Below are positions 24,521 through 36,722 of a stretch of DNA of 64,000 nucleotides, one piece after another. The stretch covers positions 16,593,001 through 16,657,000 of the forward strand of contig NW_026623100.1 in assembly GCF_023065955.2 (NCBI RefSeq). Reading direction: 5' to 3'. Position 1 is the first letter of the stretch; every line of letters begins with the position of its first letter. Both the position numbers and the translations under genes were made by a program. The notes under the pieces were generated by a model. It worked only from the letters and a program-made list of their open reading frames with translations, was not told the DNA's origin and did no database searches. Origin of the DNA: Ursus arctos (Eukaryota > Chordata > Mammalia > Carnivora > Ursidae).

Positions 24521-25520
24521 ACCCCCACACTCCACCCTGCAATTCCCACTCCCAGTAATCTGGTTTAGAGATGCATCTTAGTTATGTTTACTGTTATGAA
24601 TATTATGTTGAGGGGCCAAAGCAATGGAAATCAGGGGAGGAGGGAAAGAAATTGTCCAAACTCAATGGAGAGAACAGAGGGCTGTTGATTTTAGAGAGGT
24701 CAAATATGAAATTGCCATTGAGAAGGAAGGAACAGGATGCAAGGATGCCTGGGCTCTGCTGTTTACATGTCCTGTTTCCCCAAAGGACTCTTTTTTTGGG
24801 TTATGACCACATAGGCATAGAATCTTTTTAAAGCAAGGTTGATGTTTATTTCAGATGACCTATTTCTAGGGGCATTCTGGGATCTGACTGGAAGAAGCCA
24901 TGTGTACACCACAAGCTGAAGGATTAATCGTGGGAGAGGCTGGCATGAATGTTGGTGTGTTATGGGAAGATCGCTGTCTGTGGCAGCTGTCTTTATCCTT
25001 AGCATATTCAAAGCAAGCTTTCATCCTGGAGGGCTTAAAATAAAGCACCTTGTTGAGTGAAACTTTTTGTAACGTAGTTGTGAAGGGGTTGAGCAGACAT
25101 CTATATGATAAACTAATGGGAATTGAGTCTGGTTTTTGAATGAATCTTACCTGGAGAACCATATAACTTGCCGTTTACTTAGTGTTAAATTTTTCTTTAT
25201 CTTTTACTTTTACTAGGTAATTTAAATTCTTTTAGTAGGAGTCAAAGTCCTGCTTTGGTTCTTCAGTGCAAGCTCAGATGCCAAATAAATCTGTAAGGGT
25301 TAACAGACTGATTTTTTTTATTAATGTGTAAATTGCTGGATGCACTGCCTTTGTGAGAGTGTTTTAGTGGTGAACTGAGGGAAGTGATCACAAGGGAACC
25401 AGCTTCTTAAAAAAGGCACACTATAAAGGAGAAAATGGCATACAGAATGGGGAGGCTGCAGACACACAAATTAACTTCTTGGTTTCCCCAAAGCCAGCCC
25501 TATCTGGCTTCATTGTCATT
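24521..25520. other. Gene-free stretch
   Basis: No supported gene. The overlapping minus-strand frames of 82 and 98 codons (24763-25162) and the plus-strand frames show no recognisable features. Confidence 0.4.
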
Positions 25521-25639
25521 TAGCAAACATTTAGTAAGCATCTCCTATAGACTAGGTTCTGTGCTAAGAACTTGGATGACAAGGCAGGGCCTTTATCGTT
25601 AAATCCTTTATGTTGTGTACAGATCTGAACTTAATCTAC

Positions 25640-25808
25640 CTCGTTATAGCTTGGATCCTGGAACTCAAAAGAATGAATTCTAGCCTAGCTCAGTCTGGTT
25701 GTAGTCAACCTATGGACTTGTGAACATGAGAATAAGGGACTGTTACTGTGAGCCTCTGATTTGGGGGTTGTTTGTTACATAGTATTGTTATAATAACTGA
25801 CTAATACA
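25640..25808 (+). mobile_element. MaLR-type LTR 3' end
   Basis: The end of an MLT1-like LTR: GTGAGCCTCTGATTTGGGGG, then TTGTTTGTTACATAG and a terminal ATAACTGACTAATACA. Only the 3' part is recognisable. Confidence 0.55.
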
Positions 25809-26739
25809 TCATGATAAGTTTGGATTGTCTTCTAAGAGATTAGGGAGATACTGAAGAATTTTGATCAAGGGAGAGCTTGATAAATTTGAAAATTTTAGAA
25901 TGATCTCTCTGGCCACAATAGGCTCATGGGTGGCCATTACTTTTTTAGGTTGGGTGCCAAATGAGACGTATGGAACAATAGTCAAGCCCTAAGTAGCTGC
26001 TAGTCCAAAGATAATGAGAGACAAGTAGTGAATATCTGAGCCAACCTGTAGCTTGAAGCCTAAAGAATGAATCAAAGACAGCAAGACTGGATTTAGGGAG
26101 ACCAGCAAGGAGATTACTGCAATCATGTAGGCTTGAACTTGGAAAGTGACTTTAAGGAAAGAGGGTTATTCAGGTGGTAGAATTGATTTGTCTTGCTGAT
26201 TGTTTAATTGCATGTGAGAGTTGCAGGAGAAGAAGGTTAAGGGTGACTTGGTTGGTCAACATGGTAGATGAGAATGCCCTTCACTCAAAAAAAGACATTT
26301 TTTTCAAGGTGAGATGGCAGCAGAGGCAGACAGGTAGGTTCATTTAAAACATACTGACTTTATGTTTCCAAGTTATGTCCAGAAGACATTTAGATATTCA
26401 GATCTGGAGAGCAAGAGAGAGATCTGGCTGGAGACTTGCAGTTGGTTGTTGTCAACAAACAACAGTTAAGAGTTTCCCAGTGAATATATGAATCTTCCCA
26501 AGGAGATGATGTGGTTTGAAAATAAAAGAGGGCCAAGAACAGACCTCCAGAGAGTTCGGATATTTAAAGCATGGGTCTTAAAAGAAGGGCCTGGAAAAGA
26601 GACACAGTAGTTGTAGAGAGTAGGAGACAATGGATTCATGTAAACTAAAACAGTAAAGAATTGCACAAAGGAGGGAGTGGTAACAGGGTTAAATTTTGCA
26701 AAGAGAGAATGTATATGACCTAGACATCCAATCGCTGGT

Positions 26740-26975
26740 ACTAGAGTCAAAAAGAATTGGGTTCAAGTCCTGGCTCAGCAATTTATATCTGTGTGACACA
26801 TTACTTTACCTCTCCAAGGCTGTTTTCTGACCTGTAAGATGGGAATAATTTTAGTATCTATTTTATATGACTGATGGGACAACAAATGAATTTGTAGTTG
26901 TATGAGTACTTACCTAGAGAAGCACTGATGCATAGTGATCCTTCATTAAATCATAACCATTATTATTGTTAGCCA
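26740..26975 (+). mobile_element. MIR fragment
   Basis: TTGGGTTCAAGTCCTGGCTC, then TGTGTGACACATTACTTTAC, then TAAGATGGGAATAATTTTAG and a CATAACCATTATTATTGTTA end. Confidence 0.78.
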
Positions 26976-27184
26976 TTACCTAGCAAAAGGAAGTCACTGG
27001 TGATCAAGGGGACAGCAGTTTTAATGGCGTGGTGGGACAGAAGTCAGGTTGTAGTGGGAAGGGACTGAGCAGAGGAACTGGAGACACCAAGGTAGAAAAC
27101 TCTGTTGCCTGACTATGAGGGAGAGAAAAAAATATAGAACAATAATTTGAGGAGAAGTACAATAGAAGTCAATTTTAATTGTTC

Positions 27185-28215
27185 TGTTTCTTTTTTCCAT
27201 TTATTTATATATTTTTAACAATATAATTTTAACATACATGTTTAAGACATACAACATGATGATTTGATAGACATATACATAGTGAAATGATTACTATAGT
27301 CCAGCTAATTAACAAGTCATCTCATCACATCTCATCACATTACCAATTTTGGTGTGATGAATGCACCTGAAATCTACTCTTTTAGCATATTGTCAATGTC
27401 CAGTGCAGTACCATTAGATATAGCAATCAGGCATATATATTAGATCTCTAAATTTTTTCATTCTATGTAACTACAACATTGTACACTTTGACCAACATTT
27501 CTGTATTCCCCCAACCAAGCCCCTAGAAGCCATCATTCTTTTTACTCTCTGCTTCCATGAGTTCCTTTTTTTTTTTTTTTTTTTTTTAGATTCCACATGT
27601 AAGTCGGATCACACAGTACTTTTTTTTCCCTCTGTCTGGTTTCTTTCACTTAGCATAATGTCCTCCAGGTTTATCCATGTTATCCCCAAAGACAGGATTT
27701 CCTTCTTTCTAATTGCTGAATGGTATTCCATTGTGTATAAATATCACTTCTTCTCTATTCATTCATCTGTTGATGGACACTTGGGTGGGTTTCAAATCTT
27801 GGTGATTGTGAATAATGTTTCAGTGAACAAGGGGGTGCCGATACCTCTTTGAGATCCTGATTTAATTTCATTCAGGGATATATCCAGAAGTGGGATTGTT
27901 GAACCATATGGTAGTTCTATTTTTAATTTTTTGAGGAATTTCCATACCATTTTCCATAATGGATATACCAATTTACAATCAACCAACAGTGTACAAAGAT
28001 TTCCTTTTCCCTACATTGTCACCAACACTTGTTAGCTCTTGTCTTTTTGATTGTAGACATTCTAACAGGAGGGAGGAGATATCTCATTGTAGTTTTGATT
28101 TAGATTTCCTGGATGATTTGTGATATTGAGCACCTTTTCATATGTCTGTTGGCCATATCTATGTCTTCTTTTGAGAAATGTCTATTCAGGTCCTTTGCCC
28201 ATTTTTTTAAATTGA

Positions 28216-28257
<42 letters not shown>

Positions 28258-28420
28258 TGCTGTTGTGTTGTTTGAGTTTCTTATATATTTTGGATATTAG
28301 CTCCTTATCGAATGTAGAGTTTGCAAATATTTTCTCCCATTCTATAGGTTGTCTCTTCATTCTGTTGATTGTTTGCTGTGTACAAGTTTTTAAGTTTAAT
28401 ACTGTTTGTCCCTTTTAAGA
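27185..28420 (-). mobile_element. Ancient L1 (L1MA/L1MB-like), minus
   Basis: A continuous antisense 3' UTR into ORF2: TAGACATATACATAGTGAAA, then TGAATGGTATTCCATTGTGT, CAGAAGTGGGATTGTTGAAC, then TCAGGTCCTTTGCCCATTTT. The minus strand keeps a 64-codon ORF2 piece (27792-27986). It is 5'-truncated. Confidence 0.88.
28217..28257 (+). repeat. (TTA)n microsatellite
   Basis: About 13 TTA units inside the L1 fragment. Confidence 0.95.
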
Positions 28421-29676
28421 GGAAATTAGCTTGGCATGTTAGTAGGCTGTGGGGAGAGTTGAAAGAAAGAAAAGAGGTAATTGGTAGAGCAAGGCCTCAG
28501 AGGATAATAGAACCCCAAGAATGAGTGGTGAAATAAGGCTTCAACTGTTGAAAAAAATAAAAGATGACCTTTCCACTGAAAATGGAAGCAAAGAAAAGTT
28601 TCAAAAAAGATAAGTAAAATGAGATGTTGAAAATTTCATTTTCCAGAATCCCAAAGATCTGAAGATTGGACCTCAAAAGAGAAGCATTAGAAAGTAAGCC
28701 ACCCTTCAATGGCTCATGGTGTTGAAGGTCATGGATCAGGAGCAGAGGCTTTGGATGGTTTCTGATATAGAAAATAAGGTTTAAAGTCACTGTACTGGTG
28801 AAAGGCAGCATGTGTCCCATATGGAACCTCCCCATAACTCCTCAAACCTTCAGTGAAGTTATGAAATTCACAAAACCATTATTGTAATAGGATTTCCTGT
28901 GGAAAATAGTGAAGGGGTCAAGTTGAGCATCCTGGCTGTGAGGGGCTCCTTAGAGACAAGACACACTGTACAAAAGGAATAGATAAGGCAAAAGCAATTA
29001 AGTGTTGCATTTACATAAACCTTAAGGAGGATCTCCTGACTTACACAGGTAGAGAAATTAAGGGCTGAGGGCTTAGGTTAAATTACTTAGTCTCTGCTAG
29101 TCAGAGGGACACCCAAAGTCACATCTCAGTTATATAAGTTTCTTAGGGTGGGGATGTGGGCAGAGTTGAACAAAGCAGCAATTTTGTTGAGGTTGTTCCT
29201 ATTTTATCCCCCACACACACACACTTGCATATTTTTTCCAGCTAAGTGGGAGGTGAAGTAGTCACCATGAGTTCTGGTGGTGGTGATACCACTGGAGAGG
29301 TAGTTGAGGAGATTGGTAATGGTGAAATCTATACGGCTATATGGTCCTGAGAGGAGCTCCATGTTTAAGGTTCAGGAGCTCTGACAGCAGAAAGTTGGCT
29401 TACTCCATTTGGAGTTTCACCAGGTGGGCTCTGAAGAGAATAAGCAAGAGTCGGGAGGGTACAAATCAGACAAAGAGGGATTTGAATGATGGATCACTGA
29501 TGGATCTTCTCCATGTTGTTGGAGGATGGTGCAGGAGAAAAGTCTGGATTTATAAATATACAATTAGGGCAGAGTCCTTATTTCAAGTCAATATAATCTG
29601 ACCCAAGTTTTTTTCTTTTTTTCAAGTTCCTACTGAATATTTAATTTCACAACTGACAGACCCATATCAAACTTTA

Positions 29677-29883
29677 TTTTTTTTTATTTTTTTTTAAAGA
29701 TTTTATTTATTTATTCAACAGAGATAGAGACAGCCAGCGAGAGGGGAAACACAAGCAGGGGGAGTGGGAGAGGAAGAAGCAGGCTCCTAGCGGAGGAGCC
29801 TGATGTGGGGCTCGATCCCATAACGCCGGGATCACGCCCTGAGCCGAAGGCAGATGCTTAACCGCTGTGCCACCCAGGCACCC
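29677..29883 (-). mobile_element. Can-SINE, young arctoid subfamily, minus
   Basis: A perfect 16-bp duplication CCCATATCAAACTTTA (29661-29676, 29884-29899). The body carries GACAGCCAGCGAGAGGGGAA and TTAACCGCTGTGCCACCCAG, diagnostic of the younger group in this window. Confidence 0.96.
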
Positions 29884-29899
29884 CCCATATCAAACTTTA

Positions 29900-32149
29900 A
29901 ATGATAAAGTCAAACAATAAATCAGTGGAAACATTTTTCATCCAATTTTTCAGAGCTATGTCACTTGTATAAAGTGAGGCACGCTTGTGCCAAGGCTTTA
30001 CAGTAAGCTTATATTTAAAGAAATTTATGTCATATGATTAAAAAACTAATAACCACAACAACAAGCTTCTCATCTGCCAGTGTAGCAGAGACTAGCAAGT
30101 GTTGTTATCTTGATGCTGCAGTGGGAAATGGAAACGTGCTGAGACAGAATCACTTCTTCAAGGGTTCTTTGTATTCCAGAGCATCCCAGTTTCTGAATAT
30201 GTGGCATATCATGTAAACTCCCAAACAAGAACAGTGAACAAATAAGCTATCATTTATTAATATTTATGGAGCCCTTGTGTCATGCTTAGCCTGTGGTGAG
30301 TGCTATAAATTATTAAGATGAAGATGTGCATTGTATATTCCTGGACTTAAAAATTCTATAATCTGGTTAGAGAGTCCAAACCTCAATATACTAGAAGCTT
30401 ACAAAGCACATTAGAGATAAATAACTTGAGACAATGACAGGAAAAATCCTGAGGCATGTGTGAGGCGACCAGTGAGTGCAATAGACAGTAAATTGGAGGT
30501 CAGAGGAAAGGAGAGGTCAGAATGGGCTGGTGCTGACAGAGAAGACTTCACATAGGGGGTGAGAATTTGACTGGACCTTGGGGAATGGGTAGTGTTTGGT
30601 GAGTCATCTTTATCATTATCATCTTGCTTATACAAGAGCAGCTGTATAAATATGAACCCTCACAAGTCTCCATTTTAAAGGACAATTTCAGACAGAAGTC
30701 TGAAAATAATTCCCTTTGAGTAAGTATCAAGTCGAGGGGGAGATGGGAGAAAATACACTGAAGACTAATTTTAGTAAAATCACATTTTCCCCCTGAGAAC
30801 TGGTTCTGCTGGATTAGATTGATTGATTAGATTGATTAGGATTCTCACTACCTCCTATCTGACTTGTGCCTAAAATCTGCATTTGTGACAAGGGTGAACC
30901 CTCCCATTGCCCTGGTTCTTAATGCTCTATTATGCCTTATTTCTTCATGAAGGAAAAGTAAGCCAAACCTTGCTGGCTTTCCAGAATGTTCACTTCAGTT
31001 TTCTGAGGAATTCTCCTGGGGATGGTAAATATTGTGGCCTGGACAGAATCATGGCAGGGCAGGGTGTTGCTACTCTTCACCTCTCAAGTGAGGTGAGCTT
31101 ATGGTCAGGAGTTCCGAGAAATACACAGTTTAGAGTTCCTGCCCAACTGATGACTGGATAGTCAGCTGACAAGGATAGAAAGATCATTGAACAGTGACCG
31201 TCACTAGAGTCCTGTGCAGACTCTGTGGGGAGCACACTCACACTGGAACAGCTCTTCAAGAACTGGTCCTTGACATCTGTGACCTGAATCCAGCAGGTTC
31301 TGAACTTGTCTGTTCTTCAAATACACACCCCTGCCTTCTTTGTCTGTCCACACAAAAGCCTTATTCTCTCATTTTCTCCTAAAATGAGGTTCGGTGATCC
31401 ATAAAAAAGAGCTTATCTGTTCATTAAATGCAAGCATTCAGCAATCCAAAGCTCTATATTTAGAAACACAGTTGACTTTGGTCAAGATGAGGACCAAGAA
31501 AACACGGGAAATCCTCTTTCCACTCCCAACACATAAAGTTGCCAGACACTAAAGACGTTTTTTAAAAAGTGTATAGCTGAGCATGTAAATAAGAAATAGA
31601 AATGTCCATGTGTCAGAAATTGAGAATCCATAGAGGTGAGCGCTACTTACGTCTGATGAGTAATCCCAGCATCTTTGGGTATGGATTTTAACAGCTGGAA
31701 AGAAAGTCAGTTAAGTCTTTAGTTCTGCACACGGGAGTAGGCTATAGTTAGGCTCCCTACAGATCATGGGCCAGGTTCCCATCTTTGGGCCATGGATATC
31801 AAAAGAGTCAGCTAAGAAATAAAGATCCTTATTCCATGCCACCTATGCAGGCTCAAATTCTCATAATAACTTCATCACATAGAAGCCTTGTGCCAAAAAT
31901 TTAAACTAAGTATTTGTGTATAATCAGTGAATCCCATTGAACCCCCAGCAAAGGCAACCTTGGAAAAGCTTGATGGGTTCTTATCCACAACCCAGGACAC
32001 CATGCAAAAGGGACTTTAAATGTGCTTAAAAGTATTTTTAAAAAGGAGGTGGGGGAGGAATAGAACTTGTAAGAATAGGACATACTTTTTTTAAAAGGAG
32101 GAATATGAAAGAGAATCATGTAACATGGCAGATTGTATCTTCCAAAACT
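29900..32149. other. Gene-free stretch
   Basis: No recognised gene. Weak MIR-like (30240-30330) and LTR/MER-like (30411-30640) patches may be present. A short GATTAGATT tandem sits at 30808-30838. The open frames look random. Confidence 0.4.
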
Positions 32150-32695
32150 GTTATCCATAGATGGCCACAGCAATATTTCCTATCCTACATGCTTTTCTCT
32201 TACAACATGTCCTTTATAATCCTTCCATCAAGAGGTGAGGTCTATGTCACTTCCCTTGAGGGACTCACTTGTAATTAATCTAATGAGGTGTAAGTGACAC
32301 TGGGTGACTTCTGAGGCTAAGTCAGAAATGTGGGGTAGTTTTTGCCTTGCTAACTGGATCACTTATGCTAGAGTCCTGAGCTGCAACGTAAGAAGTCCGG
32401 CGGCCTAGGAATGGTCAGGGGTGAGGAAGCTGAAGTTAGCCCGTGCAAAGTGACCCCATGTAGAGGTCCTATGACTAAAGAGAGATCTCTGGCTATCTAC
32501 AACTTCTCCAGCACCTGCTGTTCTAGCTCTAAACACTGTCTGACTGCAACTGCATAAGAGACCCTAAGCTAGAACCTCTGATGGAAACGTTTCTGAATTC
32601 CTCATCGACAAAAACACAAGCAAAATAAAAAGGTTGTTTTAAGCTGCTAAGTTTTGAGATAGTTTGCTATGTAGCAATCAGTAACTGGAACATAC
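32150..32695 (+). mobile_element. MaLR-type LTR, plus
   Basis: The 3' end (AGGTTGTTTTAAGCTGCTAA, then GAGATAGTTTGCTATGTAGC and CAGTAACTGGAACATAC) is characteristic of MLT1-like LTRs. The upstream part (CACTGGGTGACTTCTGAGGC) fits the same class. The left boundary is uncertain. Confidence 0.6.
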
Positions 32696-33270
32696 AGAAA
32701 CCCTAGAAGTTAAAATATACAGAAAACTTATAAGACAGCTGGATTAATTAGTAGTTTAATTAGCTGAAGAGAAAATTACAGAATTAGAATTACAGAATAT
32801 ATATATATAAAGAAATTATACAGAACGCAGAACACAGAGAGAAAAATCAGAAAAATCAAAAGGGAAATTAGGAGACATGGAAGTTGAAATAAGAGGTTAC
32901 ACCAGATATCTGGTAGGGATTGCAGAGAAAGAAAAAAGAGATGAGAGGAGAGCAAATATTTAAAGAGATAATGGCTCAACATTTTCCAGAATCAAGGAAA
33001 GATATGAGTCTTCGGGTAAAAATTGTACAAATGAGTTAAGTAGAATAAATAAAAACAAATCTGAATGTAGACATAGTAGAGTGGAAATATAGGTCAAGGT
33101 ACAAGAGAAAACCCTAAAATATCAAGACTGAAAGAACAGATTATCTATTGGATTAAGCCATGTGTAATAGAGATCAGCTGTAGACCAAAATGACTGAGCA
33201 GGGATTCTGCTTCTACCTATGAGGGAGTAACCGCTATGGGAATCGCCCTCGCTATGTAAATAGCTAGAAA
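32696..33270. other. AT-rich gene-free stretch
   Basis: A-rich sequence with a TA run at 32799-32809. No gene; possibly decayed L1. Confidence 0.4.
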
Positions 33271-33274
33271 GCAA

Positions 33275-33950
33275 GACAACTGTATTGACCCAAATGTCCA
33301 CTACTTGTGAACAGATGAACAGACTGTAGTTTATCCATATAGTGGAATTTTAGTCAGCAATAAAAAGGAGCAAACTACTGACAAATATGATAACAAGAAT
33401 AAATTTCAAAAACATTATGCTAAATGAAAGGAGCGAGATACAAAAGAGCACATACTGTATGATTCCACGTATGTGAAATTCTAGAAATTCCATCTGATCT
33501 ATAGTGACAAAGAACAAATTAGTGCTTGCCAGGGATGGGAGGAGGGGATAGATTGTAATGGGTAATGAGGGAACATTTTTGGGTGTTGGAAGTGTGTGTG
33601 TGTGTTTTTTTTTTAAGGTTTGTTTATTTATTTTAGAGAAAGAGGGAGAGAGAGAGAGTGGGGGAGGGGGCAGAGCGAGAGGGAGACAGAGAATCTCAAG
33701 CAGACTCTCTACTGAGCACAGAGCCTGACTTGGGTTTTGATCCCACAACCCTGAGATCGTGATCTGAGCCGATATCAAGAGTCGGACGCTTACCCAACTG
33801 AGCCACCCAGGTGCCCTAGGTGTTGGAAATGTTTTATATCTTGACTGTGATGGTAGTTATATTGCTATACACTTGCCAAAACTCATTTAATTATATACTT
33901 TAAACTGGTGAATTTTATTATTAGTAAATTTACCTCAATAAAATATGGCC
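33275..33950 (+). mobile_element. Ancient L1M 3' end, plus, split by SINE
   Basis: Landmarks: CCAAATGTCCACTACTTGTG, GAATTTTAGTCAGCAATAAA, TATGATTCCACGTATGTGAA, TTGCCAGGGATGGGAGGAGG, then (after the SINE) GTGATGGTAGTTATATTGCT and TAAATTTACCTCAATAAAAT. Confidence 0.88.
33595..33818 (-). mobile_element. Can-SINE, older subfamily, minus
   Basis: Duplication GGTGTTGGAAGTG (33582-33594) / GGTGTTGGAAATG (33819-33831). The 142-codon minus-strand open frame at 33350-33778 is this SINE plus L1 antisense and is not a gene. Confidence 0.93.
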
Positions 33951-34102
33951 AGATACTGGAAATTTCAAATGATTCAATAAAACATAAAGACAGAATGGCA
34001 GCAGTCTTTTCATCAGTAACAGTAGATGCTAAAAGTTATAATATTTTTAAAACGTTGAGGAAAAAACTTAGTATCAACCTAGGAGTCTTTAATTAGTAAA
34101 AT

Positions 34103-34274
34103 CAGTGGTTTTCCAACATTAGTGTATATCAGAATCACCTGGAGGGTTTATGCAACCACATAACCCCCAGAGTTTCTGATTCAGGAGGTCTTAGGTGGGC
34201 TGAGAATATACTTTCTAACAAGTTCCTACATGTTTCAGATTCTACTGTTGTAGGGACTATACTCAAGAACCACC
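34103..34274 (+). mobile_element. MER5A-like hAT (Charlie) element
   Basis: Starts CAGTGGTTTTCCAACATTAG and ends CTCAAGAACCACCA, imperfect terminal inverted repeats. Inside are ATCAGAATCACCTGGAGGGT and CAGAGTTTCTGATTCAGGAG, the MER5A core. Confidence 0.88.
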
Positions 34275-35063
34275 ATCTGAACCACCACATGAGACATGGT
34301 GAAAAAAAGAAAACTTCATTCTTAAACAATGGCTAAGAGAGCTTAGTATCCACAAACCCTCTCTGAAAGAGCTAGTAAGCTATTCTTCAATACCAAGGAG
34401 ACCAAATCCAAAAGGGGTGAATGGGAGGCAAGAAGCACTTCCTTAAATATTACCAATGCATCTCCCCCCACCAAACTGCCCTCTGGCGGAGTCTCTTTTG
34501 TTCCACCCTGTGGAAGGTTTCCTCCCACTTGCCGAGGCTATGTTGGATGACTTCTCATCGCAGTAAAAAAGCAAAGGGGAAAGGAAGTTCTGTTCTACCC
34601 TTAACATATTTAATTATTTTAGCTACAAATGTAAGAAGCACCTAATTGTCTGTAGGAGAGACCAGTCAGGGTACACACTGCTGGCCAGATTTTTCATGTA
34701 GTAGCAAAGTAAGTGTGAGGAGGTGGAAGAGATCAACCCTGGGTGCAGGCAATAGGGGCTGTGTTTTCCCTCGAGGTGCTAAGAACAATTGTTTAACACG
34801 TTAGAGTAGATAAGCTTTTAATTATCACCATGTACGGCAATTCTAAATGATGTCGGTGATAAACTACTCATTCCCCCCAAAATTCTTCTGTTGGTCTAAC
34901 AGTTGTTGATATTCTCTCAACATTTTAATAATATATGTAAACTTCAAATTAGCACATTTTTATTATTTATCCTTTAACAAATACGGCATTCTACATGAAA
35001 ATTAATACAGAAAATTCCTAGTTATCCAGTTAGCTTCCTATATACTGAGACTTACCCACATGC
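34275..35063. other. Gene-free stretch
   Basis: No gene or recognised repeat between the MER5A copy and the inverted-repeat arm. Confidence 0.4.
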
Positions 35064-35389
35064 TTTTGTTTCTTGAGTAAGTCAGTAATGGGACAGAATT
35101 ATTTGAGTTTGCTTTCTGTCTCTAATCCCAGAGGTATTATGTATTTCCAAATTTAAATGGTAGATTAGAAATAAACCCTCATACCATAGTGCTTGTAAAA
35201 ACAAAGAAACAAAACTCGAGTTACCAAAAGTCTGTCTTTCTACAGGACCACTTAGGCTTTTTAACTGTGTTTGAAATTTAAAATGGTAAGACAGAATGTA
35301 GAGTTTGAGGTGTAATATATTTGTTTAGTGAGTGCAAATTTTGTTCATTCAAAATGGTTTGTACTGAATATCTTTAAAACTGAAATTTC

Positions 35390-35605
35390 GGGGTGCCTAG
35401 GTGGCTCAGTCGTTAAGCATCTGCCTTGGGCTCAGGGCGTGATCCTGGTGTTCTGGGTTCGAGCCCCACATCAGGCTCCTCTGCTGGGAACCTGCTTCTT
35501 CCTCTCCCACTCCCCCTGCTTGTGTTCCCTCTCTCGCTGGCTGTCTGTCTCTCTGTCAAATAAATAAATAAAATCTTTAAAAAACAAAACAAAACAAAAA
35601 AACCC
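35390..35605 (+). mobile_element. Can-SINE, plus, in left arm
   Basis: Duplication CTGAAATTTC at 35380-35389 and 35606-35615. The right arm carries the empty site (GAAATTTCAG near 36389-36398), so this SINE inserted after the inverted duplication formed. Confidence 0.96.
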
Positions 35606-35702
35606 CTGAAATTTCTTTTTAGTTTTTTTTTCTGATTTGTTTTTAAACTCTGTTATTCATTATTACAACATACTATATGTAAATATAAGGTTTTTTAGTC
35701 TT

Positions 35703-35896
35703 CTGTTTTAAGATTTATTTGTTTATTTTAGAGAGATGGAGAGAGAGAAAGTGCGCTTGTGTGTGTGAGTGGTGGGGGGGGGGGCAGAGGGACAGGACTC
35801 AAGCAGATTCCCAGCTGAGCGCAGAGCTAGATGGCTCATGACCTGAGCTGAAATCAAGAGTCGGATGCTTAATCAACTGAGCCACACAGAGAACCA
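35703..35896 (-). mobile_element. Can-SINE, older subfamily, minus, in left arm
   Basis: Flanks GGTTTTTTAGTCTT and AGAGTTTTTAATCTTT form an imperfect duplication; the right arm has one uninterrupted copy (AAAGATTAAAACCCC near 36299). It contains an 11-G run at 35774-35784 and a damaged middle. Confidence 0.9.
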
Positions 35897-36003
35897 AGAG
35901 TTTTTAATCTTTGACTCCAAAAATGCATTATCATTAAAAATTATTAATCTATTACCGATTTCCTTTTATGCATTGTAATATTTATATCTATATATTTTTT
36001 ACT

Positions 36004-36205
36004 GCCATGTATGCCAGTAAACACACATATTTAAGTAAAATACAGACTTTATTGTCTGTTTTCTTTTCTTGCCATCATGATTATTTGTTTAATTTTATGA
36101 TTATTACTGAAATAATTTTGTCATCTAGAGGAGGGAATGTTAAGAATGATATGCCCTGTTGCTGGCTGGTAGTGGGTGTTTGTGAATTCTGAAATAATCT
36201 GGTGG
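36004..36205. repeat. Spacer of the inverted repeat
   Basis: About 200 bp of unpaired AT-rich sequence between the arms; it would be the loop of a folded transcript. No feature recognised. Confidence 0.8.
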
Positions 36206-36722
36206 AGTAAAAAATATACATAAATATAAATATTATGATGTATAAAAGGAAACTGGTAATAGATTAACACTTTTTAATGATAATGCACTTTTGGAGTCAA
36301 AGATTAAAACCCCTTATTTTTACATATTAATAAGTATGTTATGAATAATAACAGTTTAAAAACAAATCAGAAAAAATAACAACTAAAAAGAAATTTCAGT
36401 TTTAAAGATATTAATATTCAGTAAAAACATTCTGAATGAACTAAAATTTCCACTTACTAAACAAAAAATATTACACCTTAAAATCTACATTCTGTCTTAC
36501 CATTTTAAATTTCAAACACAATTAAAAAGTCTAAGTTGTTGTGTAGAAAGACAGAATTTTGGCAACTCAAGTTCTGTTTCTTTGTTTTTACAAGCACTAT
36601 GGTATGAGGGTTTATTTCCAATATACTATTTAAATTTGGAAATACATAATACCTCTGGGATTAGAGACAGAAAGCAAACTCAAATAATTCTGTCCCATTA
36701 CTAACTTACTCTTGAAACAAAG
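36206..36722 (-). repeat. Inverted repeat, right arm (SINE-free)
   Basis: Uninterrupted counterpart of 35064-36003. It lacks both SINEs at the equivalent positions. Confidence 0.9.

Larger units (their letters stand above)
25840..29330 (+). mobile_element. Unassigned ancient repeat split by L1
   Basis: The segments 25840-27180 and 28425-about 29330 read like a long GA-rich ancient mammalian repeat (GAGATACTGAAGAATTTTGA, ATGATCTCTCTGGCCACAAT, GACCAGCAAGGAGATTACTG). It seems to be interrupted by a minus-strand L1 and a MIR. I recognise the style, not the family; a second piece may lie at 47690-48010. Confidence 0.35.
35064..36003 (+). repeat. Inverted repeat, left arm (with two SINEs)
   Basis: Leaving out SINEs at 35390-35605 and 35703-35896, this arm of about 515 bp is the reverse complement of 36206-36722 at roughly 90% or better by eye. 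For example, TGCTTGTAAAAACAAAGAAA here faces TTTCTTTGTTTTTACAAGCA in the right arm. No TSD or transposon end is visible at the outer borders, so I read it as an inverted duplication, not a foldback transposon. Confidence 0.9.

Noticed and set aside
33350..33778. A 142-codon minus-strand open frame
   Set aside because: It consists of antisense Can-SINE and L1M 3' sequence.
35064..36722. Inverted repeat as a foldback DNA transposon or an L1 5' inversion
   Set aside because: No TSD at the outer ends, no transposon termini, and no L1 sequence in the arms.
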